DNA from: Kosakonia cowanii JCM 10956 = DSM 18146
Lineage (GTDB): Bacteria; Pseudomonadota; Gammaproteobacteria; Enterobacterales; Enterobacteriaceae
Reading direction: 5' to 3'
Assembly: GCF_001975225.1 (NCBI RefSeq)
Contig: NZ_CP019445.1
Coordinates: 3,348,001-3,412,000, forward strand
Length of the DNA: 64,000 nt
Below are positions 35,973 through 45,511 of the stretch, in pieces. The translations under genes were made by a program, and so were the position numbers. The stretch's first letter is position 1. Each line of letters begins with the position of its first letter. The notes below the pieces were generated by a model. It did no database searches. It saw nothing but the letters and a program-made list of their open reading frames with translations, and was not told the origin of the DNA.

Positions 35973-36887
35973 ATGATTGTCCGTCCTGAAAAACACTGGC
36001 TTGCTCGTCTCTTCGTCTGGCACGGCTCTGTACTGCCGAAAATCGCTTCACGTCTTACCATGAACTTCCTGCTCTCGGTCACCGTCATCTGGATGCTACC
36101 GTGGTACACCTCGCTGGGCATCAAGCTAACGGTCGCACCGTTCAGCATTCTCGGTGTGGCGATTGCTATCTTTCTCGGTTTTCGCAACAACGCCTGTTTC
36201 GCCCGCTACTCGGAAGCGCGTCTGTTATGGGGGCAGTTGATGATCGCCTCGCGCTCGCTGCTGCGGGAAGTGAAAACCACGCTGCCAGACGAGAGTGACG
36301 TGCGCCACTTTATGCAGCTACAGTTCGCCTTTGCCCACGCGCTGCGCATGACGCTGCGACGCAAACCTCAAGGCGACGTGCTGTCAAAATATCTCTCGGC
36401 TGATGAGTTACGGCAGGTCTTAAATGCCCATTCGCCAGCAAACCGTATTCTGCTGATGATGGGCCAGTGGCTGGGCGAGCGCAGGGCGCAAGGGGCGCTG
36501 TCGGATATTATGTTCCACAGCATTACTCAGCGCTTACACGATATGTCCGCGGTGCAGGCCGGCTGCGAGCGTATCTTTAATACGCCGCTGCCTTTTGCCT
36601 ATTCACTGATTTTGCACCGCACGGTCTATCTCTTCTGCATCATGCTGCCGTTTGCGCTGGTGGTGGATCTGCACTTTATGACGCCCTTTATCTCGGTGCT
36701 TATCTCTTACACGTTTATCTCGCTCGATACGCTGGCGGAAGAGCTGGAAGATCCGTTTGGCGAAGAGGATAACGATCTGCCGCTGGATGCCTACTGCAAT
36801 GCGATTGAAATCGATCTGCTGCAAATGGAAGACGCCGACGATCTGCCGGTCAAACTGACACCGGACAAAAATTACCAATTGACCTAA
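35973..36887 (+). CDS. yneE: bestrophin-family inner-membrane protein YneE
   Basis: A 304-residue bestrophin-type ion channel homologue (UPF0187), the E. coli length. Two membrane hairpins are seen, about residues 30-70 and 210-255, with the conserved FLGFRNNACFARYSEARLLWGQ segment and the LAEELEDPFGEEDNDLPLD acidic cluster that binds calcium in bestrophins. It probably forms a pentameric anion or cation channel in the inner membrane. The physiological ion is unknown. Confidence 0.92.
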   Translation: MIVRPEKHWLARLFVWHGSVLPKIASRLTMNFLLSVTVIWMLPWYTSLGIKLTVAPFSILGVAIAIFLGFRNNACFARYSEARLLWGQLMIASRSLLREVKTTLPDESDVRHFMQLQFAFAHALRMTLRRKPQGDVLSKYLSADELRQVLNAHSPANRILLMMGQWLGERRAQGALSDIMFHSITQRLHDMSAVQAGCERIFNTPLPFAYSLILHRTVYLFCIMLPFALVVDLHFMTPFISVLISYTFISLDTLAEELEDPFGEEDNDLPLDAYCNAIEIDLLQMEDADDLPVKLTPDKNYQLT

Positions 36888-36957
36888 ACTTACAGGGGCG
36901 TAAGCCGTAAGATTTTTTCACTCTCCTGGCTCAGGTCATCTAAAAGAGGGACATGCG

Positions 36958-37062
36958 ATGGAAAAGTCCGATAAAACCTTCTCGTTCGCGCTGACGTTTA
37001 TCGTTGGCCTGTCACTGCTCGCCACGGCATGGGATATCTCACTCTTCAGTAGCCTGCCGTGA
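36958..37062 (+). CDS. 34-residue single-span membrane peptide
   Basis: MEKSDKTFSFALTFIVGLSL begins a short ORF whose middle (about residues 9-26) is one membrane helix, ending WDISLFSSLP. A good AGAGGG site precedes ATG 36958 by seven bases. No family is recognised. Its last 24 bases overlap the 3' end of the convergent MocR gene. The clean ribosome site plus amphipathic ends support a real small protein. Confidence 0.5.
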   Translation: MEKSDKTFSFALTFIVGLSLLATAWDISLFSSLP

Positions 37063-38460
37063 GCCATCTGCCAGCAGCGCCTGCGTCTCTTGCGCCGGGC
37101 GCTGCAACAGTGCAATCGCCTCTTCAGCTGACGTGACATTGGTGTAACCGATAATCAAACCGTAACGTGGCGAATCACCCCTGTACCATTCTGAAAGCGG
37201 GCTGACCTGCAACTGATGTTGTTGCCAGAGTTGCGCCAGCGCCACATCCTGCGTGCTATCACGCAAAAAAGCGATGATATGCATGCCGCCGTCGCGCACC
37301 TCTACATTAAAAATCTGCGGATAAATCTGCGCCAAAGCTGCCAGCACGAACCCGCGCCGGGCAGAGTAAAGATTGCGCATCTTCTTCAGATGCTTATAAA
37401 AGTGGCCTTCGCTGAGAAAGGCGGCGAGAATTTTTTGCGTTAACAGCGGCTGGCCGCTCTCGGTGAGTTCAGCTGTTTGCCTGAACTGCGCGAGCAGCGC
37501 ACGCGGCAGCACCAGATAACTGGTGCGTAAGGAGGGCAACATGGTTTTGCTGAAGGTGCCCATATAGATAACCCGGTCATCACTATCGAGGCTTTTCAGC
37601 GCAGGCACCACTTTGCGGGTGTAGTGAAACTCGCCGTCGTAATCATCCTCAACAATCCAGCTATTGTGCTGCGCTGCCCATGCCAGCAGCTGCTGTCTGC
37701 GGGGCAGGGAGAGGGTGACCGCCAGTGGGCTTTGGTGTGACGGTGTCACAAATAGCAGGCGGGCGTCATGGTGATGGCGCAACAGAAACTGCATATCCAG
37801 ACCGTCGTTATCGACCGGCACGCTATGCAGTTGCTGGCACGTATGCTCCAGAATGCGCTGGCCTAAAAAATAACCCGGCTCTTCAAACACCACTTTATGA
37901 TGTGAGCCTGCAAACAGGGTAAGGATCACCCGCAAGTTATGTTGATACCCGCCGGTGATCACCACCTGTTCCGGGCTGCAGGCGAGCCCGCGCGAAACAT
38001 TCAGATAGTGGGCAATAGCGTCGCGCAGAGGAGCGTAGCCCATTAACGGTGGCGTAAGCATTTCGCCCGGATGTAGCGCGCGCACCGCTTTAGCGCTGAG
38101 CAGCAGCCATTTTTTGCTCGGGAAGGCATCAAGTGCCGGAATGCCGAGGCGCAATAAACCGCTCTGTTTACGTTCGGCATCGCCAAACGCTGACGCTGGG
38201 TTGGAAAGGGGCTTATCGCGAGCTTTACGCTTGACCGGCGACAGCACCAGTTCGGGGTTGACGCGCGTGCCGCGCGCGCCATCGCTGACCAGAAACCCTT
38301 CACCGATCAGAATCGACCACGCGGTTTCCACCGTTTTTCGCGCCACGCCCAGTTCGCTGGCCAGCACGCGTACCGAGGGGACTTTATCCCCCGGCTTAAG
38401 CAAACCTTGCGTGATGCTCTCTCGATACTGCGAATAAATAGCTCTGTATCCTGGCTTCAT
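37039..38460 (-). CDS. MocR-family (GntR-aminotransferase) regulator
   Basis: A 473-residue PLP-dependent regulator. The N-terminal winged helix has KVPSVRVLASELGVARKTVETAWSILIGEGFL (about residues 26-57). A fold-type I aminotransferase domain follows from about 100, with the PLP lysine in GTFSKTMLPSLR, the VEDDYDGEF aspartate and GGYQHNLRVIL. It binds PLP rather than catalysing transamination. It is divergent from the AhpD-like gene and likely controls it. It could be PdxR-like, but no pyridoxal synthase gene is nearby. Confidence 0.87.
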   Translation of the reverse strand: MKPGYRAIYSQYRESITQGLLKPGDKVPSVRVLASELGVARKTVETAWSILIGEGFLVSDGARGTRVNPELVLSPVKRKARDKPLSNPASAFGDAERKQSGLLRLGIPALDAFPSKKWLLLSAKAVRALHPGEMLTPPLMGYAPLRDAIAHYLNVSRGLACSPEQVVITGGYQHNLRVILTLFAGSHHKVVFEEPGYFLGQRILEHTCQQLHSVPVDNDGLDMQFLLRHHHDARLLFVTPSHQSPLAVTLSLPRRQQLLAWAAQHNSWIVEDDYDGEFHYTRKVVPALKSLDSDDRVIYMGTFSKTMLPSLRTSYLVLPRALLAQFRQTAELTESGQPLLTQKILAAFLSEGHFYKHLKKMRNLYSARRGFVLAALAQIYPQIFNVEVRDGGMHIIAFLRDSTQDVALAQLWQQHQLQVSPLSEWYRGDSPRYGLIIGYTNVTSAEEAIALLQRPAQETQALLADGSRQATEE

Positions 38461-38551
38461 GTCCTACCTGTTTTTCGCGTTTTTGCATCTTTCTCCTGCG
38501 ACATTGACGCGTAATATAGCCCCCGTTGAAACATTAAACGAGGCAAATAAT

Positions 38552-39031
38552 ATGAGCACCCGCATCAATCTCTTCCAGCGCGTTCCTGACCTGATCAAAG
38601 CCCTTTCCGATGCCAGCCAGGCCTCGCACCACAGCGGTCTGGATAGCACGTTAAAAAATCTGGTGGATATTCGTACTTCGCAGCTAAACGGCTGCGCCTT
38701 CTGTCTGGATATGCACATTAAACAGGCACGAATTCTGGGCGAGCGGGAGCTGCGGTTGCATCATGTCGCCATCTGGCGCGAATCGCCGTTATTCACCGCG
38801 AAAGAGAAGGCGGCGCTGGCGTTGACCGAAGCCCTGACCCGGCCCGGTGCTGAAGGGGTAAGCGATGCTATTTATGACGCGGCGCGTGAACATTTTGATG
38901 AAGTGGCGTTATCAGAGCTGGCGTTTGCTATCTCGATTATCAACACCTGGAACCGTTTGATGATCGTCTCGCAAACTGCGCCGGGCGCGCTCGATAAAGC
39001 CTACGGCCTCGATCGCGCGAATCTCGAATAG
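38552..39031 (+). CDS. carboxymuconolactone decarboxylase-like (AhpD-type) protein
   Basis: A 159-residue helical protein of the CMD/AhpD group. The CxxC redox pair with following His is CAFCLDMH at about residues 48-55, the alkylhydroperoxidase signature. It probably reduces peroxides or acts as an antioxidant thiol protein. The ATG at 38552 gives a start at the conserved region. The ORF could extend to 38459 without similarity. It is divergent from the MocR gene with 91 bases between. Confidence 0.85.
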   Translation: MSTRINLFQRVPDLIKALSDASQASHHSGLDSTLKNLVDIRTSQLNGCAFCLDMHIKQARILGERELRLHHVAIWRESPLFTAKEKAALALTEALTRPGAEGVSDAIYDAAREHFDEVALSELAFAISIINTWNRLMIVSQTAPGALDKAYGLDRANLE

Positions 39032-39043
39032 TCGTGCGGTTTC

Positions 39044-39144
39044 GTAGGCCGGATAAGCGCCAGCGCCATCCGGCAACACAATCCGATACCAATGCAAAAT
39101 CGGTGCACTTTCGTAGGCCGGATAAGCGCAGCGCCATCCGGCAA
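39044..39144. repeat. REP pair (BIME)
   Basis: REP palindromes 39044-39075 and 39113-39144, same orientation, after the AhpD-like gene. Confidence 0.88.
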
Positions 39145-39203
39145 TATAGCCCGGCTCATGGCTGAACCGGGCAGGGACATCGCTTTCCGACGTCAAAAAA
39201 CCA

Positions 39204-40769
39204 TTAATGCGCCAGCTGGAAGAAACGCACCGAGTTGCGCAGCGCCTCGCTCTGCTCCGTCATTGACTGCGCGGCCACCGCGGCCTGTTCCACCAGCGTG
39301 GCGTTCTGCTGGGTCACCTGGTCCATTTGATCGATGGCGACGCTGATCTCTTTAATCCCCTGGTGCTGCTCGGTTGAAGCGGCGGAAATATCGGCGACAA
39401 TTTCCGTCACCTTATTCACCGACGAGACAATCTCCTCCATCGCACGGCTGGCGGTATCGGCAAAACGTGAACCGTCGGTGATTTTTTCCACCGTCCCCTC
39501 AATCAACTGCTTAATCTCTTTTGCCGCATCGGCGCTCTTCTGCGCCAGGTTACGTACTTCGCCAGCGACCACCGCAAACCCTTTGCCCTGTTCACCGGCG
39601 CGCGCCGCTTCCACAGCGGCGTTGAGCGCCAGAATATTGGTCTGAAACGCGATCCCCTCAATTACCGAAATAATGTCGACAATCTTCTGCGAACTGTCAG
39701 AGATCTCATGCATGCGCGTCAGCATATCGTTAACCTCTTTGCCGCCTTTGAGCGCGGTTGCAGAGGTCTGGCGCGCCAGCTCGCTCGCTTTACGGGCGTT
39801 CTCCGCATTACTCTTCACGTTTTCCGTGATCTGCTGCATGTTGGATGACGTCTGCACCAGCGAAGCCGCCTGCTCCTCGGTGCGCTGCGACAAGTCATTA
39901 TTACCCTCGGCGATCTCACCGGCAGCATGGGAGATCGATTCGCTGCCATCAATAATGCCGCGAATAATCTCCGCCAGCTGGCTGTTCATATATTTAATCG
40001 TTGCCAGCAGACTGTTGTTATCACCTTCACGTAAATCGACTGCCGTCTCCAGCTTGCCAGCGGCCACCGCCTGCATAATCGACATCGCATAATCCGGCTC
40101 GCCGCCCAGTTGCCGTGCCAGGCTGCGCGAAATAAAGAGGGCGCTCACGCCTGTGGTAATCAGCGCCAGTAGCAGTAAGCCGATCAGCACATAGAGCGCG
40201 TGGTTGTAATTATCCTGCGTCGTTTCGCCCATCCGATCGCCGATAGCCACTTCCATATCGACCAGCGTCGCCAGGTCTTTCATCAACTGCGTGCGGTATT
40301 TCGCCGACACCACGCCGCTGATCTTCGCCGCTTCTGCCGCGTCGCCGTGGTTCATCGCCTCAATCACTTTCGCGTTGACGTCGATGAAGTTTTTGAAGTT
40401 ATCAACCACCGTAACAAACAGCGCGTTCATCTCCGGCGTTGCATCGGCAGAGATTTTTGCGTACTGCCGCTGGGCATTGAGGAACGTCTCCTGGTTTTGC
40501 AGCAGTTCATTACGATGCTGATCGAGGGAAGCGGGGGTTGTCGAAGCGATGTACTGCACCTGCTGTAAGCGCATTTCCGCTAACACACCGCGCATCTCAA
40601 GGGTGTAGCGAATGCCGGGCATACGCTGCTGGCGGAATTTATCAATTTGTTGTTTGCTGCCGTTAAGCTGATAAATAGAGACGATGCCAACAATTAACAT
40701 CATCACAATAAGAATAGAGAAACCAACGAGCAGTTTCGTTAATACCGTCGCGTGCGCAATTTTTTTCAT
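39204..40769 (-). CDS. methyl-accepting chemotaxis protein (4HB type)
   Basis: A 521-residue chemoreceptor. Membrane helices lie at about 12-32 and 192-214 around a four-helix-bundle ligand domain. A HAMP domain follows (RSLARQLGGEPDYAMSIMQAVAAGKLE), then the signalling domain with the standard tip GIAFQTNILALNAAVEAARAGEQGKGF. No NWETF-type pentapeptide at the C-terminus (ends FFQLAH), so it depends on other receptors for methylation. No clear sigma-28 promoter was found upstream. Confidence 0.93.
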   Translation of the reverse strand: MKKIAHATVLTKLLVGFSILIVMMLIVGIVSIYQLNGSKQQIDKFRQQRMPGIRYTLEMRGVLAEMRLQQVQYIASTTPASLDQHRNELLQNQETFLNAQRQYAKISADATPEMNALFVTVVDNFKNFIDVNAKVIEAMNHGDAAEAAKISGVVSAKYRTQLMKDLATLVDMEVAIGDRMGETTQDNYNHALYVLIGLLLLALITTGVSALFISRSLARQLGGEPDYAMSIMQAVAAGKLETAVDLREGDNNSLLATIKYMNSQLAEIIRGIIDGSESISHAAGEIAEGNNDLSQRTEEQAASLVQTSSNMQQITENVKSNAENARKASELARQTSATALKGGKEVNDMLTRMHEISDSSQKIVDIISVIEGIAFQTNILALNAAVEAARAGEQGKGFAVVAGEVRNLAQKSADAAKEIKQLIEGTVEKITDGSRFADTASRAMEEIVSSVNKVTEIVADISAASTEQHQGIKEISVAIDQMDQVTQQNATLVEQAAVAAQSMTEQSEALRNSVRFFQLAH

Positions 40770-41016
40770 GATCCTGAAGTTTTAAAAAAGAGTGGTACTA
40801 GTAATAACGGCAGAAACCGTAGAAAGATTGAGGTTAAAAGTCGATCTGTATCACATATCGCACTGATATTTGGGCAAATATCTCACAGGCGGCATTGGTT
40901 TTATTTAAGGGGAGAGGGAGTGTTAAATAATATCGGGAAGCTGTGTTAATTAATTGAAATAATATTTCACTTAAAGCGATAAATATTATTTGCGCACGCC
41001 TGACGTGCGCGAATAA

Positions 41017-42255
41017 TTAACCTTTAAGACTCAGCGGCAGCTCATCTGCCCACTTGGTGGCTTGCGTCATTAATTCTGATACTGCGGAGTAAGGCAGGCC
41101 AATCTTGTTTGCGATCGCGCTGGTCTCATCCCATAAACGCTGTTCATAGACGCGGGCGAGGTGAACATAGGGGTAGAGTTCTCCGCTCTCTTTTTCCAGC
41201 GCTGTTGCCACATCCGGCGAGACGGAGATCTGCTCCATCAGCTCCTCAAGCGGCAGGCCGAGGATCACATCCAGCAGGGAGAAGAGCCCCACCAGGAAAG
41301 CGTCATTGGCGACATTATTGCTGGAAGTGCGCGCCGCCACCAGTTCGCAAAACTTGGCGCGGATCAGGCTCAGATAGTAGATCTCGGTATTGGTCACGTG
41401 CTCAAACGACGTAAGACAGGCCACCAGTACAAAACGGCGCATCTCGTTGATGCCGAGGTAAACCACAATGTCGCGTAAGGACTGGTTACGAAAACCGCTG
41501 ATCCCGCGTGTGTTATATAAGATGTTCTGCGCATAGCGCATGATCTTAAACGAGAGGGAGACATCGCGTTTCAACAGCTCTTCAATGCGGTTTAAGTTCG
41601 GCGACTCGACGTTTACTTCCTGCATCAACCGCAGTGCGAAGGCGCGGTTCTGCACCAGCTTGTTGCGCTTAGAGACCACCGGTTTGCTGAAGAAATAGCC
41701 CTGGAAGAGGCGAAAACCCAGTTTCTTATAGGCTTCGAACTCCTCATAGGTTTCCACTTTCTCCGCCAGCAGCACCGCGTGGCGCAGCGCATCGCGGTTG
41801 GCGTTGACCCAGGCGTCAATCTCTTCCAGTGAGCTTCGTCTGATATCAAACTTAATCACATCGATATAGGGCAGGAAAGCGTCCCATTGGTTGCCGGGTG
41901 CGAAATCGTCAAGGGCGACGCGAAAGCCGAGGTTCTGCAGGCGTTTTACCGTCTCCAGCAGTTGCTTGTCCGGCTGCGCATCTTCAAGGACTTCGATCAC
42001 CACGCGGTTTTTCGGCAGCGTTTCGGCAAGGCCGTCAATCAGTAACTGGTAGGGGAAATTGACATATACCGTCGTCAGATCGTTCTTACGTCCGACAGGC
42101 GCACTGAGAAACTGCTCTTCGATCAGTTGGGTCGTGGCTTGCTCGGCAGAGATCTCCGGAAAACGGTTATCCATGCTATTGCGGAACAGCAGTTCGTAAC
42201 CGACGGTGTTCAGTTGGTTATCAAAGATCGCCTGTCTGGCCACAAAAGAAAACAT
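41017..42255 (-). CDS. EAL-HDOD (YuxH-type) signalling protein
   Basis: A 412-residue two-domain protein. The N-terminal EAL domain at about 1-200 has ELL for EAL and a changed loop 6 (DDFAPGN for DDFGTG). It still keeps the catalytic positions: Asn in VYVNFP, Glu in VIEVLE, the Asp pair, Lys in VIKFD, Glu in AEKVE and Gln in FQGYFF. The HDOD domain follows at about 205-395 (LKRDVSLSFKIMRYAQNILY). Family members mostly act as c-di-GMP sensors or motility regulators. Phosphodiesterase activity is uncertain. An inverted repeat GTACAC/GTGTAC precedes its ribosome site. Confidence 0.85.
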   Translation of the reverse strand: MFSFVARQAIFDNQLNTVGYELLFRNSMDNRFPEISAEQATTQLIEEQFLSAPVGRKNDLTTVYVNFPYQLLIDGLAETLPKNRVVIEVLEDAQPDKQLLETVKRLQNLGFRVALDDFAPGNQWDAFLPYIDVIKFDIRRSSLEEIDAWVNANRDALRHAVLLAEKVETYEEFEAYKKLGFRLFQGYFFSKPVVSKRNKLVQNRAFALRLMQEVNVESPNLNRIEELLKRDVSLSFKIMRYAQNILYNTRGISGFRNQSLRDIVVYLGINEMRRFVLVACLTSFEHVTNTEIYYLSLIRAKFCELVAARTSSNNVANDAFLVGLFSLLDVILGLPLEELMEQISVSPDVATALEKESGELYPYVHLARVYEQRLWDETSAIANKIGLPYSAVSELMTQATKWADELPLSLKG

Positions 42256-42265
42256 TCACCACCCC

Positions 42266-42278
42266 GTACACCGTGTAC
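42266..42278. other. palindrome in the leader of the EAL-HDOD gene
   Basis: GTACACCGTGTAC, perfect 6-bp arms around one base, immediately 5' of the GGGGTGG ribosome site. It could be an operator or a short RNA hairpin. The rest of 42256-42569 holds no gene. Confidence 0.3.
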
Positions 42279-42497
42279 TTTTGTATAAGTATTACAAATA
42301 TATAAGCTTATAACACACCCTGAATAGCTGAAGCGTGCGCCTGATACTAAAAAAGTGACCTTTAGCGCTAAAAATATAGGCCAGCAAAGCGGTAAGTGTA
42401 CAGGTAATGAGGATATTCTTAAGCGTAACCGCTCAAAGTAGCAGCATCACGCTGTAAAAAACGGCAAATATGCAGGAAAGCGTAAGCGAGGCAGGGG

Positions 42498-42518
42498 ATA
42501 AAACAGGCGCTGCGCCTG
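42498..42518 (-). terminator. terminator of ansP
   Basis: CAGGCG-CAG-CGCCTG on the minus strand (42518 to 42504) followed by TTTTAT, about 50 bases after the ansP stop. Confidence 0.75.
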
Positions 42519-42569
42519 CGTGACAGTCAAAATCGCTGTCCGGCATGGCGCAGCGCCAAAGGCGCGGAA

Positions 42570-44033
42570 TTAAGTACGCGGCGTCTGTTCAGCCGGCGCG
42601 GTGGCATGCACTTCGTTCACGCGCTTACGCACGCCAAACCAGCCAGCAATCAGCAGAACGGCGATCAGCGGAATAGAGCCGATAGTGAAGGTACCGTTCG
42701 GATAGTCGAACGCCATCAGCACCAGCACGCTGAGCAGGAACAGCAGCGTCAGCCAGGAGGTCACCGGCGCACCGGGCATCTTGAAGCTGACATCTTCTGC
42801 TTTGCCTTCGCGGATCGCTTTGCGCAGGCGCATCTGGCACACCACGATAAAGCCCCACGAAGCGATAATGCCCAGCGACGCGACGTTAAGCACAATCTCA
42901 AACACCTGCGACGGCACCAGGTAGTTCAGGAACACACCCACAATGTAGACGCAGATTGTCGCCAGAATACCGGCATACGGCACCTGCTGGCGGCTCATCT
43001 TCGACATAAACTTCGGTGCGGAACCGCCCATCGACATCGAGCGCAAAATACGCCCGGTGCTGTAGAGGCCGGAGTTGAGGCTGGAGAGCGCGGCGGTCAA
43101 CACCACGATATTCATCACGTCGCCAATATATGGCACGCCAAGCTTCGAGAAGAAGGTGACGAACGGGCTTTGTCCCGCCTGGTAAGCGTTCCACGGCAGC
43201 AGCAACACCAGCAGCACCACCGAGCCAACGTAGAACAGGCCGATACGCCAGATCACGCTGTTGATCGCTTTCGGCACCATGGTCTTCGGCTCTTTACATT
43301 CGCCTGCGGCGGTACCGACCAGCTCAATAGAGGCGAAGGCGAATACCACGCCCTGCACCAGCACCAGTGCGGCCATCATGCCGTGGGGGAAGAAGCCGCC
43401 GTTATCGGTAATCAAATGGAAGCCGGTGCTGTTGCCATCAAGCGGTTTGCCGGTGCCGAGGAAAACCGTCCCCACCACCAGAAACAGCACAATCGCCAGC
43501 ACTTTCAGCAGCGCAAACCAGAACTCCATCTCGGCGAACCACTTCACGCCGATCATGTTCATGGTGCCAACAATCGCCAGCGCGCCGAGGGCGAAGACCC
43601 ACTGCGGCACGTCGCCAAAAGCACCCCAATAGTGCATATAAAGCGCGACGGCGGTGATATCGACAATGCCGGTCATCGCCCAGTTGATGAAGTACATCCA
43701 GCCGGCGACATAGGCGGCTTTTTCACCGAGGAACTCACGGGCGTAAGAGACGAAGCTGCCGCTGGAAGGGCGGTGTAACACCAGTTCGCCCAGCGCACGC
43801 AGAATAAAGAACGAGAAGATACCGCAAACGAGATAGACGATAGCCAGTGATGGCCCGGCCATTTGCAGTCGCGCGCCGGCACCGAGGAAAAGACCGGTAC
43901 CGATTGCGCCGCCGATGGCGATCATTTGTACATGGCGGTTACCCATCGCCCGGCTGTAGCCCTCTTCATGAGAGTTCAGCCAGCGACGTTTCGCCGCGTG
44001 ATGCTCCGTGGTGTTGTTGTTCTCTGTTTTCAT
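42570..44033 (-). CDS. ansP: L-asparagine permease AnsP
   Basis: A 12-helix amino-acid/polyamine/organocation transporter (487 residues, 499 in E. coli). The N-terminal cytoplasmic AAKRRWLNSHEEGYSRAMGNRHVQ and helix 1 GGAIGTGLFLGAG are near-identical to E. coli AnsP. FAFASIELVGTAAGECKEPKTMVPKAIN is typical of the family. It imports asparagine by proton symport. The C-terminus is shorter than in E. coli. Confidence 0.93.
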   Translation of the reverse strand: MKTENNNTTEHHAAKRRWLNSHEEGYSRAMGNRHVQMIAIGGAIGTGLFLGAGARLQMAGPSLAIVYLVCGIFSFFILRALGELVLHRPSSGSFVSYAREFLGEKAAYVAGWMYFINWAMTGIVDITAVALYMHYWGAFGDVPQWVFALGALAIVGTMNMIGVKWFAEMEFWFALLKVLAIVLFLVVGTVFLGTGKPLDGNSTGFHLITDNGGFFPHGMMAALVLVQGVVFAFASIELVGTAAGECKEPKTMVPKAINSVIWRIGLFYVGSVVLLVLLLPWNAYQAGQSPFVTFFSKLGVPYIGDVMNIVVLTAALSSLNSGLYSTGRILRSMSMGGSAPKFMSKMSRQQVPYAGILATICVYIVGVFLNYLVPSQVFEIVLNVASLGIIASWGFIVVCQMRLRKAIREGKAEDVSFKMPGAPVTSWLTLLFLLSVLVLMAFDYPNGTFTIGSIPLIAVLLIAGWFGVRKRVNEVHATAPAEQTPRT

Positions 44034-44494
44034 TGCATTACCCTGTTGACCTGTCTGACCTTGCGGAATGTCTCAAGCCGCAGCACAAAAACCACACGAT
44101 TTGCACCGTCGGCTACACGTTCTCTCTTTCCATTGTTTCTGTGTATGGATAAGGGAAAACATGGCGCAGCATCGTAACCGCAATCGTTTACTGACGCAAA
44201 ACATACCCAGCCGTAAACAGCACACTATTAGTCGAAATTGTGAAGTCAACTCCATCAAGCAGAGGAAATGATTCAGGATGGTGAAAAATGCAACAGAAAA
44301 AACCACAACCATAGAACGGTGTTTTACCCAGTCCGCACCTGCATTTGTCATCATTCATTTGCAGAACAAATAGCTTTAGCGCCTGGCAACGCTGACTTTG
44401 CGAATTTTTTGCTTACCAAATGTAAATTAATTGTTTCACAGCAGATTCCGCGCGCTCCAGTATTGGTCCATCTTCTCTGACACGAGAGCGTGCC
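44034..44494. other. divergent control region between ansP and the monooxygenase operon
   Basis: A 461-base AT-richer gap without a credible gene. A weak promoter-like pair toward the operon is TTGCGA (44398-44403) and TGTAAA 17 bases on. No regulator site could be named with confidence. Confidence 0.4.
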
Positions 44495-45511
44495 ATGTCT
44501 TACCGACTGAGTTTGCTGGACAAAAGCCCCATCGCGGAGCATGAAACCGCGCAGGACGCGCTCCTGCGCACGCTGCAACTGGCGCAGCAGGCGGAAAACT
44601 GGGGCTATCACCGCTTCTGGATAGCTGAACACCACAACACTTCACAGCTGGCGAGCCCGTCGCCAGAGCTGCTGATCGCCTGGATACTCGGCCAGACGCG
44701 GCGCATCCGCGTCGGCTCCGGCGGCGTGATGCTGCAACACTACAGCCCCTACAAAGTGGCGGAGAATTTTAACCTGCTGGCGAACCTTGCTCCGGGGCGT
44801 GTCGACCTGGGGGTGGGCAAAGCCCCCGGCGGTTTACCGCTCTCCACCCGCGCGTTGCAGCAGGGGGTGAATCCCGAAGAGAAGGGGCGTTTTGCCGATC
44901 AGCTGGCGCAACTGGATAACTGGCTGTCGCTGACCCCGGACGAAAGCGCGGATGAATCCTTAGTGGCGACGCCGCTTGCGCCAGTGCAGGCGGAGCGTTT
45001 CCTGCTCGGTGCCAGCCTTGAGAGCGCAACGCTTGCGGCATCCCTCGACTGGCACTTTGTCTACGCCGCGCATCTCAACGGCGACAAAACCCTTTTGCGT
45101 GACGTTGTCACGAGATGGCAGCAGCTAAGCCGCCGCGACACGCTGGTTGCCGTGCAGGTGATTGTGGCAGAAACCCAGGCGCAGGCTGACACGCTGGCGC
45201 AGCAGGTTGAAGTGTGGGGCGTTGAGCTGGCGAACGGGCAAAAAGTGAGCGTCGCGAGTGAAGCGCAGGGGCAGGCCTTTGCCCGCCAGGCTGGCAGCCC
45301 GGCAGTGCGTATTGCACGGCGCGAAAGCGCCATCATCGCCGGCACGCCAGAAAAGGTGCGCGCCGGGTTGGATGGGCTGCATCAGCAGTTTGGCATTGAC
45401 GAATTTATTATCGACACGCCGGTGGCGGAAGGACGCGCGCGCTTAACCTCGCTCCTGCTGCTGGCGCAGGCGGTCGCGCAGACGCAAACCCTACAGGAGG
45501 TGGCGGGATGA
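44495..45511 (+). CDS. luciferase-like (LLM) flavin monooxygenase, MsnO8/YtmO type
   Basis: A 338-residue FMN-dependent TIM-barrel monooxygenase. RFWIAEHHNTSQLASPSPELLI (about residues 40-61), VGSGGVMLQHYSPYKVAENFNLLANLAPGRVDLGVGKAPGG (about 76-116) and the C-terminal IAGTPEKVRAGLDGLHQQFGIDEFIID are family signatures. First gene of an eight-gene operon. Bacillus YtmO occupies the analogous place in the ytmI operon for modified cysteines. A role in oxidising a C-S bond of the imported compound is inferred. Overlaps the next gene (ATGA). Confidence 0.87.
   Translation: MSYRLSLLDKSPIAEHETAQDALLRTLQLAQQAENWGYHRFWIAEHHNTSQLASPSPELLIAWILGQTRRIRVGSGGVMLQHYSPYKVAENFNLLANLAPGRVDLGVGKAPGGLPLSTRALQQGVNPEEKGRFADQLAQLDNWLSLTPDESADESLVATPLAPVQAERFLLGASLESATLAASLDWHFVYAAHLNGDKTLLRDVVTRWQQLSRRDTLVAVQVIVAETQAQADTLAQQVEVWGVELANGQKVSVASEAQGQAFARQAGSPAVRIARRESAIIAGTPEKVRAGLDGLHQQFGIDEFIIDTPVAEGRARLTSLLLLAQAVAQTQTLQEVAG

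Noticed and set aside
40930..40962. Sigma-28 promoter before the chemoreceptor at 39204-40769 (CCCGATAT as -10)
   Set aside because: The -35 does not match TAAAGTTT at any proper spacing.
42606..43778. 390-codon plus-strand ORF opposite ansP
   Set aside because: Very rich in His, Gln and Arg, the typical antisense of membrane codons. AnsP on the minus strand is conserved along its length.
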